NCBI RefSeq assembly: GCF_004798865.1
Contig: NW_025335269.1
Location: forward strand, 15,923,459-15,987,458
From: Varanus komodoensis
Taxonomy: Eukaryota; Chordata; Lepidosauria; Squamata; Varanidae
Length of the DNA: 64,000 bases
Reading direction: 5' to 3'
A model generated the notes under the pieces. It worked only from the letters and a program-made list of their open reading frames with translations, was not told where the DNA came from and did not search any database. Positions within the stretch are counted from its first letter, which is position 1, and each line of letters begins with the position of its first letter. Below are positions 12,221 to 26,044 of the stretch, piece by piece. Both the position numbers and the translations under genes were made by a program.

Positions 12221-12683
12221 ATGAAGTTAAGAAAGAATTGATTGATAATGGCAGTTAGGCTAGTGATAGTTAAATATTGGAACGAGAATTGGGTTTTGCA
12301 AAGGCATGAATGGTATAATGAAATATGGAATATGGTAATTAATGATAAACTAACGACAGAAATAAAAATTTAAAAAGGGTTTATGAAAGCAAATGAATAT
12401 AATGAAATTTTGTAAAAGCAGTACTGATAGAAAGCACAGGTTGTAAACCCAATCAAGATTATATGAATTTCTTGAGGGGATATGGGTATAATTGAAATAT
12501 ATTATATATTATTAATTGTTATAGTATGTGCACGATGGTAGTATTGGTCTCTGGGATGGTGGGTGCACTCTTTCATTTATCCTTTTTTTAACTATTGTGT
12601 TCCTGTTATGTTATATTACAATTGTTGTAATTGTATTTATAGTTTTTTTTCTGTCAAAAAAAATAAAGTCCGGGGGGTGGGGG
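12221..12683 (+). mobile_element. 5'-truncated L1 insertion with 17-base target duplication
   Basis: The left part encodes VIVKYWNENWVLQRHEWYNE, the C-terminal end of L1 ORF2, followed by an AT-rich 3' UTR and AATAAAG. The element is bracketed by AAGAACCAGTCTATCTT at 12204-12220 and 12684-12700, a perfect 17-base duplication typical of L1 target-primed insertion. The 3' end is unusual: after AATAAAG comes TCCGGGGGGTGGGGG in place of a long poly-A. The perfect duplication suggests a fairly recent insertion. Confidence 0.82.
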
Positions 12684-13356
12684 AAGAACCAGTCTATCTT
12701 TATAACAGATCATCAGGGCTTTTTACTTTAGTTCAGTCCCTCAAAAATTTGCAAATGAAGCAGCGAATAACCTTTTTTCCTTGTTGCTGTCAGATGTGTC
12801 CACACATCCTATGTCCTACATCTGCCCTCTTCAGGGAGAAAACAGTTTGAAGCCATTTTTGAGAGTTCATGATAAGAGGTTCCACAATCCCAGTTCTGTG
12901 CATATACAGCAGTGTTCAAAGAAGAAATGCCTGTTTTGTGTGCCTTTCAGCTGAACTTAGTGGTTAGCTTGAAGGCAGCACAAAATAATCATCTGGGGTA
13001 TATTAACTTCTGTATTAGTCTATTTATGTTCTTGAAATATGGCAGTCAGTGATCAAGTTTAGACAAACGTTAGCTCAACATGGTTTTATTCTCTAATCCA
13101 CTTTTTATTGGTTAGAAGAAAAACATAATGGATCATATTTAATGCTATAGCAAAGAAATACATACCATTCTAAAAATATTTGGCATGAAAATTCCACTAG
13201 CATATTTATTCAGTGGTTACACTGGAATTTCAAGGGGAAAGGAGAGTTATTTCCCTTGACTATCACCATTTTAAAAGAACATGTAAACTAGTAATTTAAC
13301 CAAAAGTTTCATTCCTTTATAATTAGGTGCACACAAATCCATATTAAAAAGCTTAC

Positions 13357-13579
13357 CTGACAGAACTGTAGTCTGCTGAGCATCAAGGTCTGTATTTAGA
13401 GACATACGACCACCTTTGGCCAATCTATCATAGAGCAAAGTTATATGTTTCTTCAGCCTATTGGTATCCTTGGGAATACACAACTGATTGGAAAATGCCA
13501 AAGCATGGTCTTTAGAACTTTTGGACAAACATGTTTTCAACAAATGGGAGATAGATGCATCCACACTTTCTTCCCAACC
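13357..13579 (-). CDS. Probable exon, unrecognised protein (74 codons plus 1 base)
   Basis: The exon is 223 bases with acceptor TACTCTTTCATGCAG and donor CTGTCAG then GTAAGC, both strong. It begins GWEESVDASISHLLKTCLS and contains HITLLYDRLAKGGRMSLN before ending in phase 1. The peptide mixes an amphipathic helix with a basic and Asp-rich segment. The single open frame across 223 bases, precise splice sites and matching phase to the 19.0 and 9.1 kb exons make it the strongest exon in the window. No named family is recognised. Confidence 0.76.
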
Positions 13580-14739
13580 CTGCATGAAAGAGTAAATACG
13601 TTTCCAAATTAAAAATTAATTACAATTCAAACTTGTTCTTTTACAACAGGAAAAGATTACATTAACTCAGTATTAAACAAACAACCCCATCCCCTAGCAG
13701 AAGCTTGAGTCAATAATGACACTGAAATATACTTACAGATGTTAAGACTTGCATCTTTTTATCAAATAAAATATGTAGTAACAAAAAATTAAATGTAAGG
13801 AATTCAACAATAAGAAAATAAATGATAGTTAAACTGTTTTTATGAGTATACATTTAATTTTAAAACTGCTAAGAAAAATAAGTATTCTGTTATATCCCTT
13901 CACATTCATTCATACTTTTATGATACAGATTTAATTCTTGGAATATCTATGGTCATTAATGCTGATAAACATTGACCGTTTTTTCTAAAGGATGGCTGAA
14001 TCACTTCTCCCTTCACATAATTTGGATAAATAATTTTATGTATTATTTACACATTTTATCTTGTTCACTTTTTTTCACACCCTCATCATTCCACACATCC
14101 CAACAGTTGGCACAGTAGCCATTTTTCATTCCTTTTGCAAAAATTGTCAGACTAATGCTAACATCTATACCATCACCCCTTCATCTTCTCTCCTATTGTG
14201 GTTCATCATATAGCCACATTATAGTATTATGCATGGGGGACAACTGGATCACATATCGTATCACATATTTTAGAAAGTGTGAAAAATATCCTGCCAAGAT
14301 TGTTTAACACAGCTGTGTTAATTTCCCAGATTTTAAACTCAATTTTTAAAATTCTGACAAATGCTCAAGTTTTTGCTGTTGAGTTTTATTTTTTCTTGTG
14401 TTATTTTGATTACGTGCTCACAATCATCCATGACTAGTCTGATGTTCTTCCTCATACAGTTTCCCTCTTTTTGTAGTAACTCTCGGCAGATATATACAGG
14501 TCTCACAAGCTTCAAATATTTCCCATACCATTCTAAGGGTCATTTATATGATTTCCTTATTTTTTATTCCAATGTAGAAACCAAACCTATGTTCTTGTTT
14601 GGTTGATTATTTAGCTTCCATCTGAAATGTTCTCCTTCTTTCTAGCAGGCATACATTTCATAGAAGCATAGTCTGCATAAATCCTTAGAACTACTTGTAA
14701 ATCTTTTTAATTTATTTATCCAAAAAGGAAGAAACAAAT

Positions 14740-15035
14740 AATTTATGCATATTTATTTTATTTTATTTATGTATTTAAAACATTTTTATGCCGCCCCCCA
14801 TCGTGACAAAGCCTCGAGGCAGCTTACAACCAAAACAAAAATATACAAAATTATACAAAAACAAAAATATTAAAACCCGGTGCATCTTGGCTTAAAAATT
14901 TTAAAATCCTACACAATAAATTAACACTTAAAATAAGTTTTAAAGGTCTTAGCCTGGTGCCGAAAAACAAATAATGACGGCACCAGGCAGACCTCTCTGG
15001 GGAGCGCATTCCATAGGTACTCTTATTCCATATGA
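14740..15035 (-). mobile_element. L2-like LINE 3' end
   Basis: The block TTTATGCCGCCCCCCATCG, then GAGGCAGCTTACAACC and later GGCACCAGGCAGACCTCTCT, repeats the layout of the copy at 50.93-51.26 kb. Orientation is minus, with the LINE tail at lower coordinates. It is 5'-truncated just past the conserved C-terminal coding segment (GGGGAGCGCATTCCATA). Confidence 0.7.
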
Positions 15036-17530
15036 GTAAGTCTTTTCTGTATAAGACTTATGAGTCAGTCTTGTACCTATATGCATATAAAGTATAATTT
15101 TAAGGGGATTTAGTATCTACAAAGATCAATAAATGATCTAATCCATTCTGGAGGAACATCCCCCCTGGCACTTTCACATTTTTATCCTCTGCTGGACATA
15201 TGTCTAAACTTATAGTTTCCCTTTCAGTCCAATAATCCACTTTTCTAATTAACCCTTGCCCAGGAATCAGCCCAACTGAGAGCCATAGGACTGTGCTATT
15301 AAATGGTAGAACTGTCTGTTAGGTGCATAAATGCATCCTAAGGAGTTTCATTTCCTCCAGATTACCATCATCATCATCAACAAAAAGGTAATTCTGGAAT
15401 CTGTTGAAATTGCGACACTAAGAAAATACCACATACAACAGAGTTCCACATGAACCCATAATCAGGACCAAACTACACATGATGCTAAAAGCATGATTAG
15501 AACATGCATGCGTACACACACACACAGTGCAGAGCATGTGTGCTTGGTGTGTGTGTGCAGAGAAGTGGGGGAGGAAGAATATGATAATTACTACTCTTTT
15601 CATTACACACATTTAATGTTTAATAGGACTGGCACAGACTGTACTTTCTATATTTCATGTACATTTGAACATAACATTGACATTTCTGTATCTGTGGGTA
15701 TATGCACACCCACACCCTTGCCAACTGATTGATGTCTCCAAGGAAGCTAACTCTATAAAAGGTTATGAACCCAGTATACATTGCCTCAAGCTGGTCTTCT
15801 CCTTCTCCTTCCATGCAGATTAGAACGAAAGGCTTCTAACTAAAGTATGTATCTTTTTAAAGTTGACCAACTAGGCTGGCTTTATGATACAAAAGAAGAG
15901 TATTGCAGAAGTCAGTAACAAAAGTCAGAACAAAGAATACTGGCTATTAGGGAAAGTGGCTTAAGGATACAAATGTCACAGCAAACTGAATACCTCTTTC
16001 CCCTTCCAAACTGGAAAAACCTGTCTTCAGGGTGTGGTCTGTCCTCCTAAATTAACACTATATAATTGGACTAATGATAGTAAGTCTACCCACATGTTCA
16101 CTCCTCAGAATTCCCTCCTGAACTTGAAACTTTCTAGTTCTCAGCAACTCCTGGGCTTATCACTTGGGTTCATCAGATTTGGCATTTCAGCTGTGAAATC
16201 CAGCCCTAACTCTTCTTCCACCGCTTGAAGCAGAAGTCAGCAAACTTTGAAAGATGCATTATGGGAGCAGTAGGTTCAATCCCTACACTTGCTAGCCTTT
16301 GGTTTTTTCCCTATATTACAGATAGCCTATATCACATGGCTATCTTTCTAAACATTCTTAAACATTCACAAGACACATGAAGGTTGTTCATTAAGACATA
16401 GGCCAAGATCCTACAAACATGCTAAGTCCCTCTTTCCCATTGTAATCTCTGGCAGTTCTGAACAACTGAGAAAGAGGGAGGAGGAAAAAAGAGGGAGAGT
16501 AAAATAATCCACATATTAAACTATTAATATGCAAGCTGAAGTGTTAAGTCTCTTTTCATTAACAATTAAGAAAAAACATCTGAACCATAGTTTTATCCCA
16601 CAAATATGAAAGCAATTTCATTGAATAAACTGCTTCTTTATTTCACATATCAGAATGCTGCATCAATGGGTAATCTGCCTTGGCCATCTTGCCTAAGAAA
16701 AAGAGCCCGATATCTGGGTCTGTTGCCCAAGCCCCTGGAACTGATTTGGGGGTCACACTGTGGGGGAGAGCTCAGGTGGAAAGGGGAAACCATTCCACTG
16801 GTGGACTCATTCTAGCTGACAATATAATGAAAGAAAGGCAGATACTGCTTTGAAACATGTTTTAAAAGCTGCAGTATATAATGACCAACCTAACCAAATC
16901 TCATTTGAAACAAATGCTTAGCATATTAAATTCTAGCATCCAGGATTTACTGAAATAAAAGGAAGTACTTTATGCAACACATAGTTAAACTACAGAGTTC
17001 ATTCCCACAACATTGCTGTAAACTAGGTATAAATCTTCTTTACAAATATGAATTACTCTTTCTAACTTGAGTTAATTACAATATATTACATGGATTTCAA
17101 GTTTCAAGCAAGTTCATGTGAGTAAATCATATAAAATCTCTCTCACACTACGTAGTCTTCTAAAAGAAAATTAATCACCCATATGTATTGAACATTCATG
17201 TGCAGATTCATATATTTTAAAACTTTGAACTTCAACCTGCTCTTCTACTTCAAAGGCCATGAAGATAGTTTATAAAGCAAAGCTACTTAAAACTTGGATC
17301 TGTACTACTTTCTTTACTCATCAACTTCTCCCAGTCAAAATCTGCTCTTCGAGTTGAATATGTTTTCACTGGGCAAGGATGAGGGGAGGGGGTCACCTCA
17401 CCCCATGCCTGAAGGGTGATATAGAGATAACAGAACACTTGTTGGTGGCATAATTCGAACATTTTGCAGGCATACTGTTTGCATTTCTGTGTTCTCCTTA
17501 TCTTCTTAATATGGCGGCAAATTCATAGCC
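15036..17530. other. Host intron, mostly unassigned
   Basis: No exon with good sites was found. A mixed CA/TG repeat lies at 15515-15562. The segment at 16700-16800 is more GC-rich and may be an old SINE, but no family is recognised. Confidence 0.4.
15515..15562. repeat. CA repeat facing TG repeat, imperfect hairpin
   Basis: ACACACACACACAG and GTGTGTGTGTGCAG stand about 18 bases apart around GCAGAGCATGTGTGC, forming an imperfect inverted repeat of dinucleotide runs. Confidence 0.6.
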
Positions 17531-17534
17531 ATTT

Positions 17535-17730
17535 CTAGGAGGCGAAGAGCAAAGCAGCAGGTGGTCCTAGCCAGGCCATTTGAGAATTTCTCGCTGTATC
17601 AGTTCTTCCTTGGATACACTCAGACATTGTCCTTGGAGGAGAGGAACCAAGCGGCAGTTGGTCCTGGTCAAGCCAGTGGAGAGGGCCTTGCTATCTCATC
17701 CCTCCCCATGCAAAATTATGAGATATATTG
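17535..17730. repeat. Diverged tandem duplication, unit about 97 bases
   Basis: GGAGGCGAAGAGCAAAGCAG near 17539 is echoed by GGAGGAGAGGAACCAAGCGG near 17636. Both are followed by GGTCCT and CAGGCCA/CAAGCCA. The pair ends at CAAATAAAG near 17740. The origin of the unit is unknown. Confidence 0.5.
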
Positions 17731-18965
17731 TTGTCATTACAAATAAAGAAAAAATACAAAGGAAAAAATATGAATTAATTCTGCTAGTGTTGTCATTTTA
17801 CTATCTGACCAGAAGCCTACACAATTAGTAGCTCTTTAAAGAAAAAAAATACACAGTCCTGGAGAAAAAAATGCAATATCTGTAGAAACTGAAACCTAAA
17901 ACTGCACTGAAGATATACACTGAATTACTATATAAAAATAAAAGTTACGTTAAAAAACCTACAGAGTATGATACCTTCCATTTTGCGGGATTAAATTTCT
18001 AGTGTGCAGGTCCTAAAAACATCAACTCAAGTGCACAGAAACTCCCAGATGGAAGTTAACTGGCTTATTTTGGCATTAATATATTGAATTATTTTGGCAC
18101 AAGTTTTCATAACGAGAAGCCTACTTAATTAGATGCATGAAGATGTCTGAAAATGCAATTGGTTTACATGCACACTGAAAGACAAACACTCTTAAAGTAA
18201 AAATTACAACAGGAGGAACACATACACTCTGGATGTCAATCCTCTACCTACCCAGCTGAGAGTAAACTTTACTGAACTTAACAGAAGTAATTTTTGAGTA
18301 CAGATGTATAGCACTGCATTGCAGAAATTTAATTTGTCTCAGATATGGTATATGGCCAAATGTGACCATCATTCTGTGTTCTGAACTGATATCAAAAATA
18401 TAATGTAAATGCAGTGTTTCAGTTGAAGCTTGCTGGTTTCTTCCCACTCCTTTTCCATGATATCATGTTGCATTTTTTATCAAAAGTGATATATTTATAT
18501 TACTTTTATATTACTGCAACATAGTTGTGTTGAAATCAGATAGTAGTGTGAAAGGTGAATTCATCATCTTTTAAAAATCTTACTTATTCCTACTGGTGAT
18601 GCAGTGCTTCCTAATATCTTAAATATTATGGAATTGAGAGTACCAAGATGGTGTGTGAGATTTATCTCAGCTTCTTAGGAAGAATTAAGTAAACCCTGTG
18701 TAAGTGGAATTGTATGCCTGAAGAGATAGACATATCTATTTAAAGCATGTAAATCATGCAAAGATCACAAGTAGGGTGACCAGGTATCCTATATCATATC
18801 AGACAGCCTGGTATTTCCTCCTCTGTCTGGGATAGTGTCTTCTACTATGTACATCCAGTAAAGCAGAAGTTCAGAGAAGCAGGTTCTAACTGAGTTATGG
18901 TCTTTAAAACAACCAATTAACAAAACTTTAATTACCAAGAGAGCAAAAAGAAATTTGTTTCTTAC

Positions 18966-19124
18966 TCTGAATTTATGTTCTAAAAGCCTCATAGATACCA
19001 TTTCTTCATCTTGATATGGCACCTTACTTTGGATCATGTAGGCATAGCCAAAAGTAGCTTCTTTAGGGGAAGGAGCCATTTTGTCTCCCAGACCAGACTG
19101 GCAGAGTAAGCATTCAACCCTGCA
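18966..19124 (-). CDS. Probable exon, unrecognised protein (53 codons)
   Basis: The exon is 159 bases in phase 0 at both ends, with acceptor CTTTTTCTACAG and donor TTCAGA then GTAAGAAAC. A second possible acceptor (GTGCAG) lies five bases inside but would break the phase with the 25.2 kb exon. The peptide has a Cys-rich start (CRVECLLCQSGLGDK) and continues through KEATFGYAYMIQSKVPY to MVSMRLLEHKFR. The three early Cys do not form a recognisable zinc motif. A decayed interspersed-repeat-like segment lies just downstream at about 18.77-18.85 kb. The family is not recognised. Confidence 0.72.
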
Positions 19125-21200
19125 CTGTAGAAAAAGCATAAACAGAACTACATCTGTTCTGTACTACTACTAAGTGTATAAAAACATGAAAAATAAACAC
19201 TATGTGGACACATTGACATGATCCAGAAATCCCTGTCTACCTTTCCTGTAGGTAAGGTGGCAGTAGAAGCCATAACCATTCTCTTTCCACTCTACATGAT
19301 GCTAGACAGGGCATGTGGGATGCCCTGCATAAGACCATGAGAATACAAATTCATGGTAAGAAACACATTTCTGCTTCGCTGGAGCCTCACAGAGAACATT
19401 CTTAAACTCAGGACTTTGCAGAGCACTACAGTCATTCCCAGAGAGGAATACAAGCCCAAATCACCAACTTCTGCAGTACCTAACCCCAAAGACTGCATCT
19501 TTTTAAAGAACTGGCATCAATTTTACATAAATAGTAGAGGTATGTACAGAGACCCTGTGAACAAAGAAAAAATGCTCTTTAATTGCTGCAGAAGCAGTCA
19601 CCCATTGTAAGGAATAGACCATGATTCCTCCCAGGGGCTGTTTGGACATTGGATATTACCTCTTCCCATCAATGAGAGATTGTGTACTTCTGTCCTAAGA
19701 CCTTGGGCTGGATGGAGATGACAAACAACCCAGGGGAGTGTGGGGGCCAATGAGGAAGAAACAGGGGATGCAGGCAGGAGTAGTGTACTCTGGGATTGAT
19801 TTTCAGCCACCAGGGGTGATGGGATACATGACACCATCTGCAGGGAAGATGGAGAAGCATGGAAACCATGCATGTATGGAAACCATACACATGTCTGAAC
19901 CTAGAACACAAGTGAGGTTCCCATGCTGTGTGGTGAATGCAAGGCATTGCTTACTCATAGCACTGTAAGTGAATGCAGCCACAGAGTTCAATAGGTTTAC
20001 TTGTGGCTAAGCAGGTATAGGATTGCAGCTCCAACTCCTTAAAAAGAATAATTTCATCAGGTGCTGTTTCTCATTATATTCTAGCATTTAATCTAAATAT
20101 GGCTTAACTTTCAGATTGTATTACAACTTTCAAACACTAACTAATTAGGGATGAACTAATGGAATAGAAACTAGGACTGATGGTAAATGAAGGATTTATT
20201 TCATTTGGGGATCTTTCAATTTCAATTCTTTCTGAATTTACATATATATTAGTACATACAACTTTGAAACTACTTTTGCTTTCTTTTTGTTGATGCTTAA
20301 CTGCTTACTCCAACCAAAAGAGATTTTTAAGCGTCTAAATTCAGCCTTAGTGGTAATAAAACATAGGCACACAGACACAGAGACCATAATAAAAGTTCAC
20401 TTTTCCTACATATTTTACAAAAAAAAATAAAAGCTATTACTAATAAATAGTTCAAAGAAAAACAGTGTTCATGAATAACTTATGAAATGCAAAGGAAGGC
20501 TTCTTTTGTCATAAGGTATTTCAGAATATATTCCAAAATTCCCCAGACTGGATGACAGGTATATCTAATTCTATTTTCCTCCCAAAATAAAAATTAAGAT
20601 TTTCATTATATGGCTGAAACATGTGGAAGTTCTCTTCTATAATTTCATTCTATGTAATATAGCAAAAAGTGTGTTTCTTCTGACAGTCAAAAATATTGCC
20701 CTGAAATTCTGTACCCTGAAATGCTGTGAAATGAAACAGATGAACCTTTAAAAAAGTTATTTGGCTTAAAGGTAGGAACATGGTTTCCAAATAGTTATCC
20801 AAATGTGTCTGGCTCTGTTATTAGGGCAAGTTTTGTGAACAACAATAAACGGAATATTGATTTGTCTGTGGTAAACAGAGACTCCTGTCTCTAATGGTCT
20901 GCTGTGATGTTTAAGCAGAAAGAACCAGAGGTCCTTGCAACTTTGGGTCACTTTTAAGCTTTTAAACAAAGTTTCTTCATCAGATTAACAGCATGAAAGG
21001 TCAAAGAAGATAACTGACTGTGGATATAAACTGACTTCTCTATGTAACAAAGAGAGATTTCTCCATCACTTAAGAACTACCTCACTAATTTGACTGATAA
21101 ATAGAATGTTTGCCAGTTTATCTGTTTCCCCTGCAATCTATAGACCAAATACACTGAAATTCTTTACTTAAGGAATGCAAATAAATAATTATCTTGATAT
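19125..21200. other. Host intron, no feature assigned
   Basis: AT-rich intron sequence. A motif at about 20010-20030 (GTATAGGATTGCAGC) belongs to a short dispersed repeat also seen elsewhere in the window. No exon is supported. Confidence 0.4.
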
Positions 21201-21202
21201 GG

Positions 21203-21290
21203 ATTATTTATTAATTTATTAAAAGCTTTTCTATCCCATCCCCTACAAACGTCTTGGGATGGATTGTGGGCAAGATAGACAAAAACATTA
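21203..21290 (-). mobile_element. Short L2/CR1-like LINE tail
   Basis: TTTATTAATTTATTAAAAGC followed by CTATCCCATCCCC and CTTGGGATGG is the inverted form of a LINE 3' tail. Only about 90 bases remain. Confidence 0.4.
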
Positions 21291-24200
21291 TGCTTGAAGA
21301 AATACAATGGTAATAAAATAACTACTCCTATAATAGTGCTCCAGTCGTGCAAATTATACACCAATGTATATGTTTGAAAGTCAAACAACACATTGCACAG
21401 GAGGTATATTATCATTCTCCTTAATTTTTTTTTTTTTTAGTTAAGGGCAGCCCCAGAAATTTTGATAGAAGCAGAAGTTGTGAAACCTTTGTTCTGTTAG
21501 GATCTTTGGGCTTCGTATGACACAATCCTATGCATCATCCTACAATGCTGGCAGTTGTAGAGCTTTTTTCTGCCTGAACATGGATATGTTTGTGTCTTTA
21601 ATGAACTGGGACAAAGACTATAGATAATACTAAAGTATAAACATTTGCTAACCGTTACTAGTAAAACTAAGTTTATAAAGCTAGTCTCAATTTAAATACA
21701 AGCCGTATTATTGATCTTTATGCACCCCCACATGATCTTTATTCAAATTAAATGTAATAAATAACATTGCAGATTATACTACAGAGATAAAACAAAGAGA
21801 GAGACTTAATGACATCATCACCACTATAATATAAACTACACAAATATTTATTATTTGATTGAGTTCTTATAGACATTATGTTTATCAGGGATTTTACCAG
21901 TCATAAAATATATGTTAGTATTAGATTTTTTTTAAATTTTCCCATCCCATAAACATAGACAGTATTAATAACTGTAGTGACCAGAGGGTGAAGCATCACT
22001 CAGTCCAGGCGCCAGGCACATGCTATATCAAAACTAACATGCTGCATAAACCTTTTGAACCCTTTAAATAAGCTGCGTAAATTATCTTCCCTAAAAAAAC
22101 AGATTTTGCTATTGCAAACACATTCCATATCTCAAACATTATGTTAACATATTCAGAATTATTTCCCTACGTTTGATCTGTTAAAAGGCTGCTAAAAGGC
22201 CACAGAAACATTAGTCGGAAAACACTATATCACCTCAACGTACATCTGTCTTCCTCTTGTACAAGCAAAAGGAGACTTTGACAATAAAGAGACCTGTTTT
22301 TTAAAAAATTGCAAGTGACAGATATTACTATAGGATCAGTCTGATGTTAATTTAAGAGCTACGGGTTATGGCTTACTTAGCAAAAAAAAAAAAATAGAGA
22401 ATGCCATGTAAAAAGGGAATGCTCCAAATATATGGGCCAATTTTTTAAGGGTTTTCTTAGAACAGCAATTTTGCCCTGGCACAATTTGACTGTGGCACCA
22501 AGAATACAAGCTGCTCTTTTTATTTTTATACACCTAGGATTGTATCCAGTAGTACGAGTAAAACTTGGAGAACCTGATTTCTGTCAATCCACACTTATCC
22601 ACACTGTCTTCCATGACTCCAGAAAAGCTGATTCTGAGAGTTGGGAAAAGTCCAAAACAGTATGTGATATGGTAAAGATGGCTGCAGTAGAATGGCAGGG
22701 AGAGGAAAAGAGAATTGGGGGCCCACCTTAAATAAGTAAATGTGCTTTGCACTAGAGTATAGCTACCACTGGATGCAATCCCTATTCAGGTAAGCCCAAC
22801 TTTAACTACTTGAAACAAGTAGGTTTGTTTTTAAAATGTTAACAAAAGTCTAAAATACAAGAAGCTGTGTTTCTATTTTAAAATGGCACATATCTATTAG
22901 ACTAAAGAGAACTGTATTTCTCCATAGCTTATTGTACTGTACTGTTCAATTGTTTCTGGGAAAAACAAGTGGGAAGCTTCATCTGAAAACATCAATGCAA
23001 TACCAAAAACATTCCCCCTCTTGACACCAAACCTCCCTTCTCTTTAAATTACATTCAGATTTCTGTGACACTTTAATAACCTCAGTGCAGAATTCCTATA
23101 GCATACTGTGGGGGAAATACACACATGTACTTCAAATCTTCCATGAATTTCAGGTTTTCAATTTAGCATATCACAGCACCATTTATATCTGATTCCCTGG
23201 AATTTGATATTCTATATTGTGAGATATATATGTCTGAACGCCACAAATGGGTAAACACTTAACGTATCAAACAGATTTTTCCATGTTGTACCTGCAATGT
23301 GTCAAAGCATTACAGTAAAAAGGCCAAACAGATTAAGATTATTGATATACAATTCTAACCATTCTAAATCTGAGAAATCACAGCTTTTTTCAGATGCAGT
23401 TCAGGTAGGTTTCAGAAGAAACACAGACAAAGAAAACTCAAACAGCTGAGAGCTGTTTATTATTGTGTGTACATGTAGCAAAGCACCACAGTTAATTGAG
23501 ACACATTCCACAGAAAACACAGGTGAACATGATCTATGGGTACATATACAATATCTCAGAAGTTGTGCTCTTTTTCCAGATTGAGGGCTGTGCCCAAATA
23601 AGTCCATTAGATTTTATTGGCTAATAGAATGTACATATCTTTCAAAACTTGCTTCAAAAATTGTTGGAATGACTACAAAAAGTAAAACTAATGGAGCAAA
23701 ACTTGAAATAACACAAAAGGCCAAGATTCATTTCAAAATACTCTGAAGGTCCACTTCATCTTTAGTTTAACCAAGCCTGGAAATATTTTTCCTAATTATA
23801 AAGGACGAAGCTATTGAATGAAAGTATCAAAAATTGCCAGCCATTTTCAAGACATATATCTAGACAGAGGTTTATCTAGTTAGCAGCATGAACTTTAATT
23901 AACATACTTAGAATTGAACCCAGCTTTAGGTGCCTGCTACTAGGCTGGGATAAGGCCTAAGAGAACAGGAGCAAGACAGTTTTCTATTTGGCAAGCAAGA
24001 ATGCTCAGGGGAGCATGTATTGCACAGCAATTAAATTAGGCTGCCAAAAAAATCAATTAGAGAAAGAATCTGTTCTCTAGTTCTGAAGCCCATTGGAAAG
24101 ATCTTCCTTTTCCTTTCCTTCTCTTGCTGGGAAACTGTAGATAGGATTGGTGTGACAATGGGGTGGGGGGAGGCTACTCCATTTTCTATCTCTCTATGGG

Positions 24201-25177
24201 GCTGCTCAGTTTTGTGTTTTGGCTTCTCTCCCTCTCCATGTGCATAGCTGCTTTTCCCATTCAAGCATTTTTCTTCCCGTTTAAACAACTATTCTGTTCC
24301 TGGAACTCAGCAACAGCTGCTACTAAAGAAACTTTAAAGCCCCAGAATTTATCTAAGAATACATTCCTTCCGTATTTCTCTCAGCTTATACCACTTCATT
24401 CAAACAGCATGTAGATTTTTACACTAGAAAAGGTTTGTTTTTTAAATTGATTGAGCAGCTAGTGCCTGTTTCTCTGTATCTTCAACTTTCTCCACTCCCT
24501 ACTCCCACTTGCAAATGGCTTCTCTTTCACTTCCCACCCCCTTTGCACCTCAAAAAAGCCTCATTAATGAAAATATTTACTTTAAAAGGGAAAAGAAATA
24601 GGCTGGATTGTGAAGGAGAGTTGCTGCAAGGAAGAAAGAAAGATCTGGAATGGATTTCTTTGACAGAGAAGCAAGCTGTGTTTCTTAGTTGTTTTAACCA
24701 TTGTTTTTGAAAAAAGGAAATACATTTGGTTTCCTCTGAAAATTGGCTGCACTTTCATAGTGGCCCAAATCTGCCACGTGAAGGAGCCTGATATCCTTTC
24801 CTTAATGTTATGTCCACCCTTGATACAAGAACACTTAGAAAAATCAGAATATATGAAGTTGCTATGGGCTGAATCAGACCATTGGTCTATCTATTTTTGA
24901 CACTGGCTAGCTGTGGTCTCCAGAATTTCAGGGAGTTAGTTCATTCCAGATGGACTTTCTTGTGGGATTATTTGTATGCTAGCAACATGAATAATATTCA
25001 GTACAGCTCAATAAGATATTCGGAAAACCCTGATTCTCCCTGGCTTCAACAAAAGAAAGTTCATTGAAAAGAAAATTGTATTGAACACATGCTCATCTAC
25101 AACAGAACATGGGAAGCCCTTGATAATTACAGGCTAACTATTTTTCCAGATTTTCAGTAAATGCAACAGATTCTTAC
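21291..25177. other. Host intron, no feature assigned
   Basis: Nothing beyond A/T tracts (for example 21427-21439) and short unclassified repeats could be supported. Open frames up to 99 codons here lack splice sites or protein character. Confidence 0.4.
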
Positions 25178-25360
25178 CATTTCTTGAGTATCCTGTGTCA
25201 GTGGCAAAAATGTAGCTTCCAGAATAGCAACTTGGTCAGCACTCAGTTTCTGCCACAGGCTAACCAGCAGAATTACCAGCTGGGTGACACTTTTTAACTT
25301 TGTGAATGCTTGGAACAATTTGGCTTGGTTTTCTTCAGCTGCATCTGCTAGAGCTATTAC
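25178..25360 (-). CDS. Probable exon, unrecognised helix-rich protein (61 codons)
   Basis: The exon is 183 bases, phase 0 at both ends, with acceptor GTGATTTTTGCAG and donor AAATG then GTAAGAA. The peptide begins VIALADAAEENQAKLF and continues through a Lys/Leu/Val-rich amphipathic stretch (LVILLVSLWQKLSADQ) to LTQDTQEM. It looks like two antiparallel helices of an armadillo or HEAT-type repeat; this is inference from pattern, not recognition. The sequence has no resemblance to the LINE or DIRS proteins in the window. It is one of the two best exons here. Confidence 0.72.
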
Positions 25361-26044
25361 CTGCAAAAATCACAAACTTCTGTTAAGAATATTTTTAGTA
25401 TCCTTGAACACTCAACACTAACATTACATTTGGCCAACTCTTTGTTTTCTTTAGAAGCACCTGATGAACTTTGCTTTCCGAAAACATAAGCCACTTATTA
25501 TTCACCATCTTCTTGGAAGTAAGATGAATTTAAAATCCCTATGGTTGCATGATTACTCTATTACTCCAATCAGTGTAGAATGGAGTCTGTAGTGTGCATG
25601 GGCAGCATTCAGTGGGGCACAACTGCTAAAGGAAAATTACATTGTGCTAGCATAGCGCAAACTCAATAGCAGTAGTTGACAGGCCATTCCTGGGGAAAGT
25701 GGGGAGACCCCCAATGCTTTTGGTGTTATGTCAGCGTAGTTATTCTAATGCAATGTAGTTTGCTTTAGCAGTTATATCCACTTGAATATCGTCATATATG
25801 TAAGGCATCCCTCAGATTGATCGCTGGCATACAGTGTCACACAATCCATCTTAAACAAAATATAAACACTCATTTTAAATATCACCTATGATATTAAAAC
25901 TTAATGTTTTCCCTGCTGAAGCAAGTAACTCTGTGAAATGGAAACATTTCCATTCCTTTTAATTAAACTTCTTAGCAGAACACTTCCAATTCTATACATA
26001 CACACACACCTGTATTATTGTACTTATGTGAACTGGAACATTCT

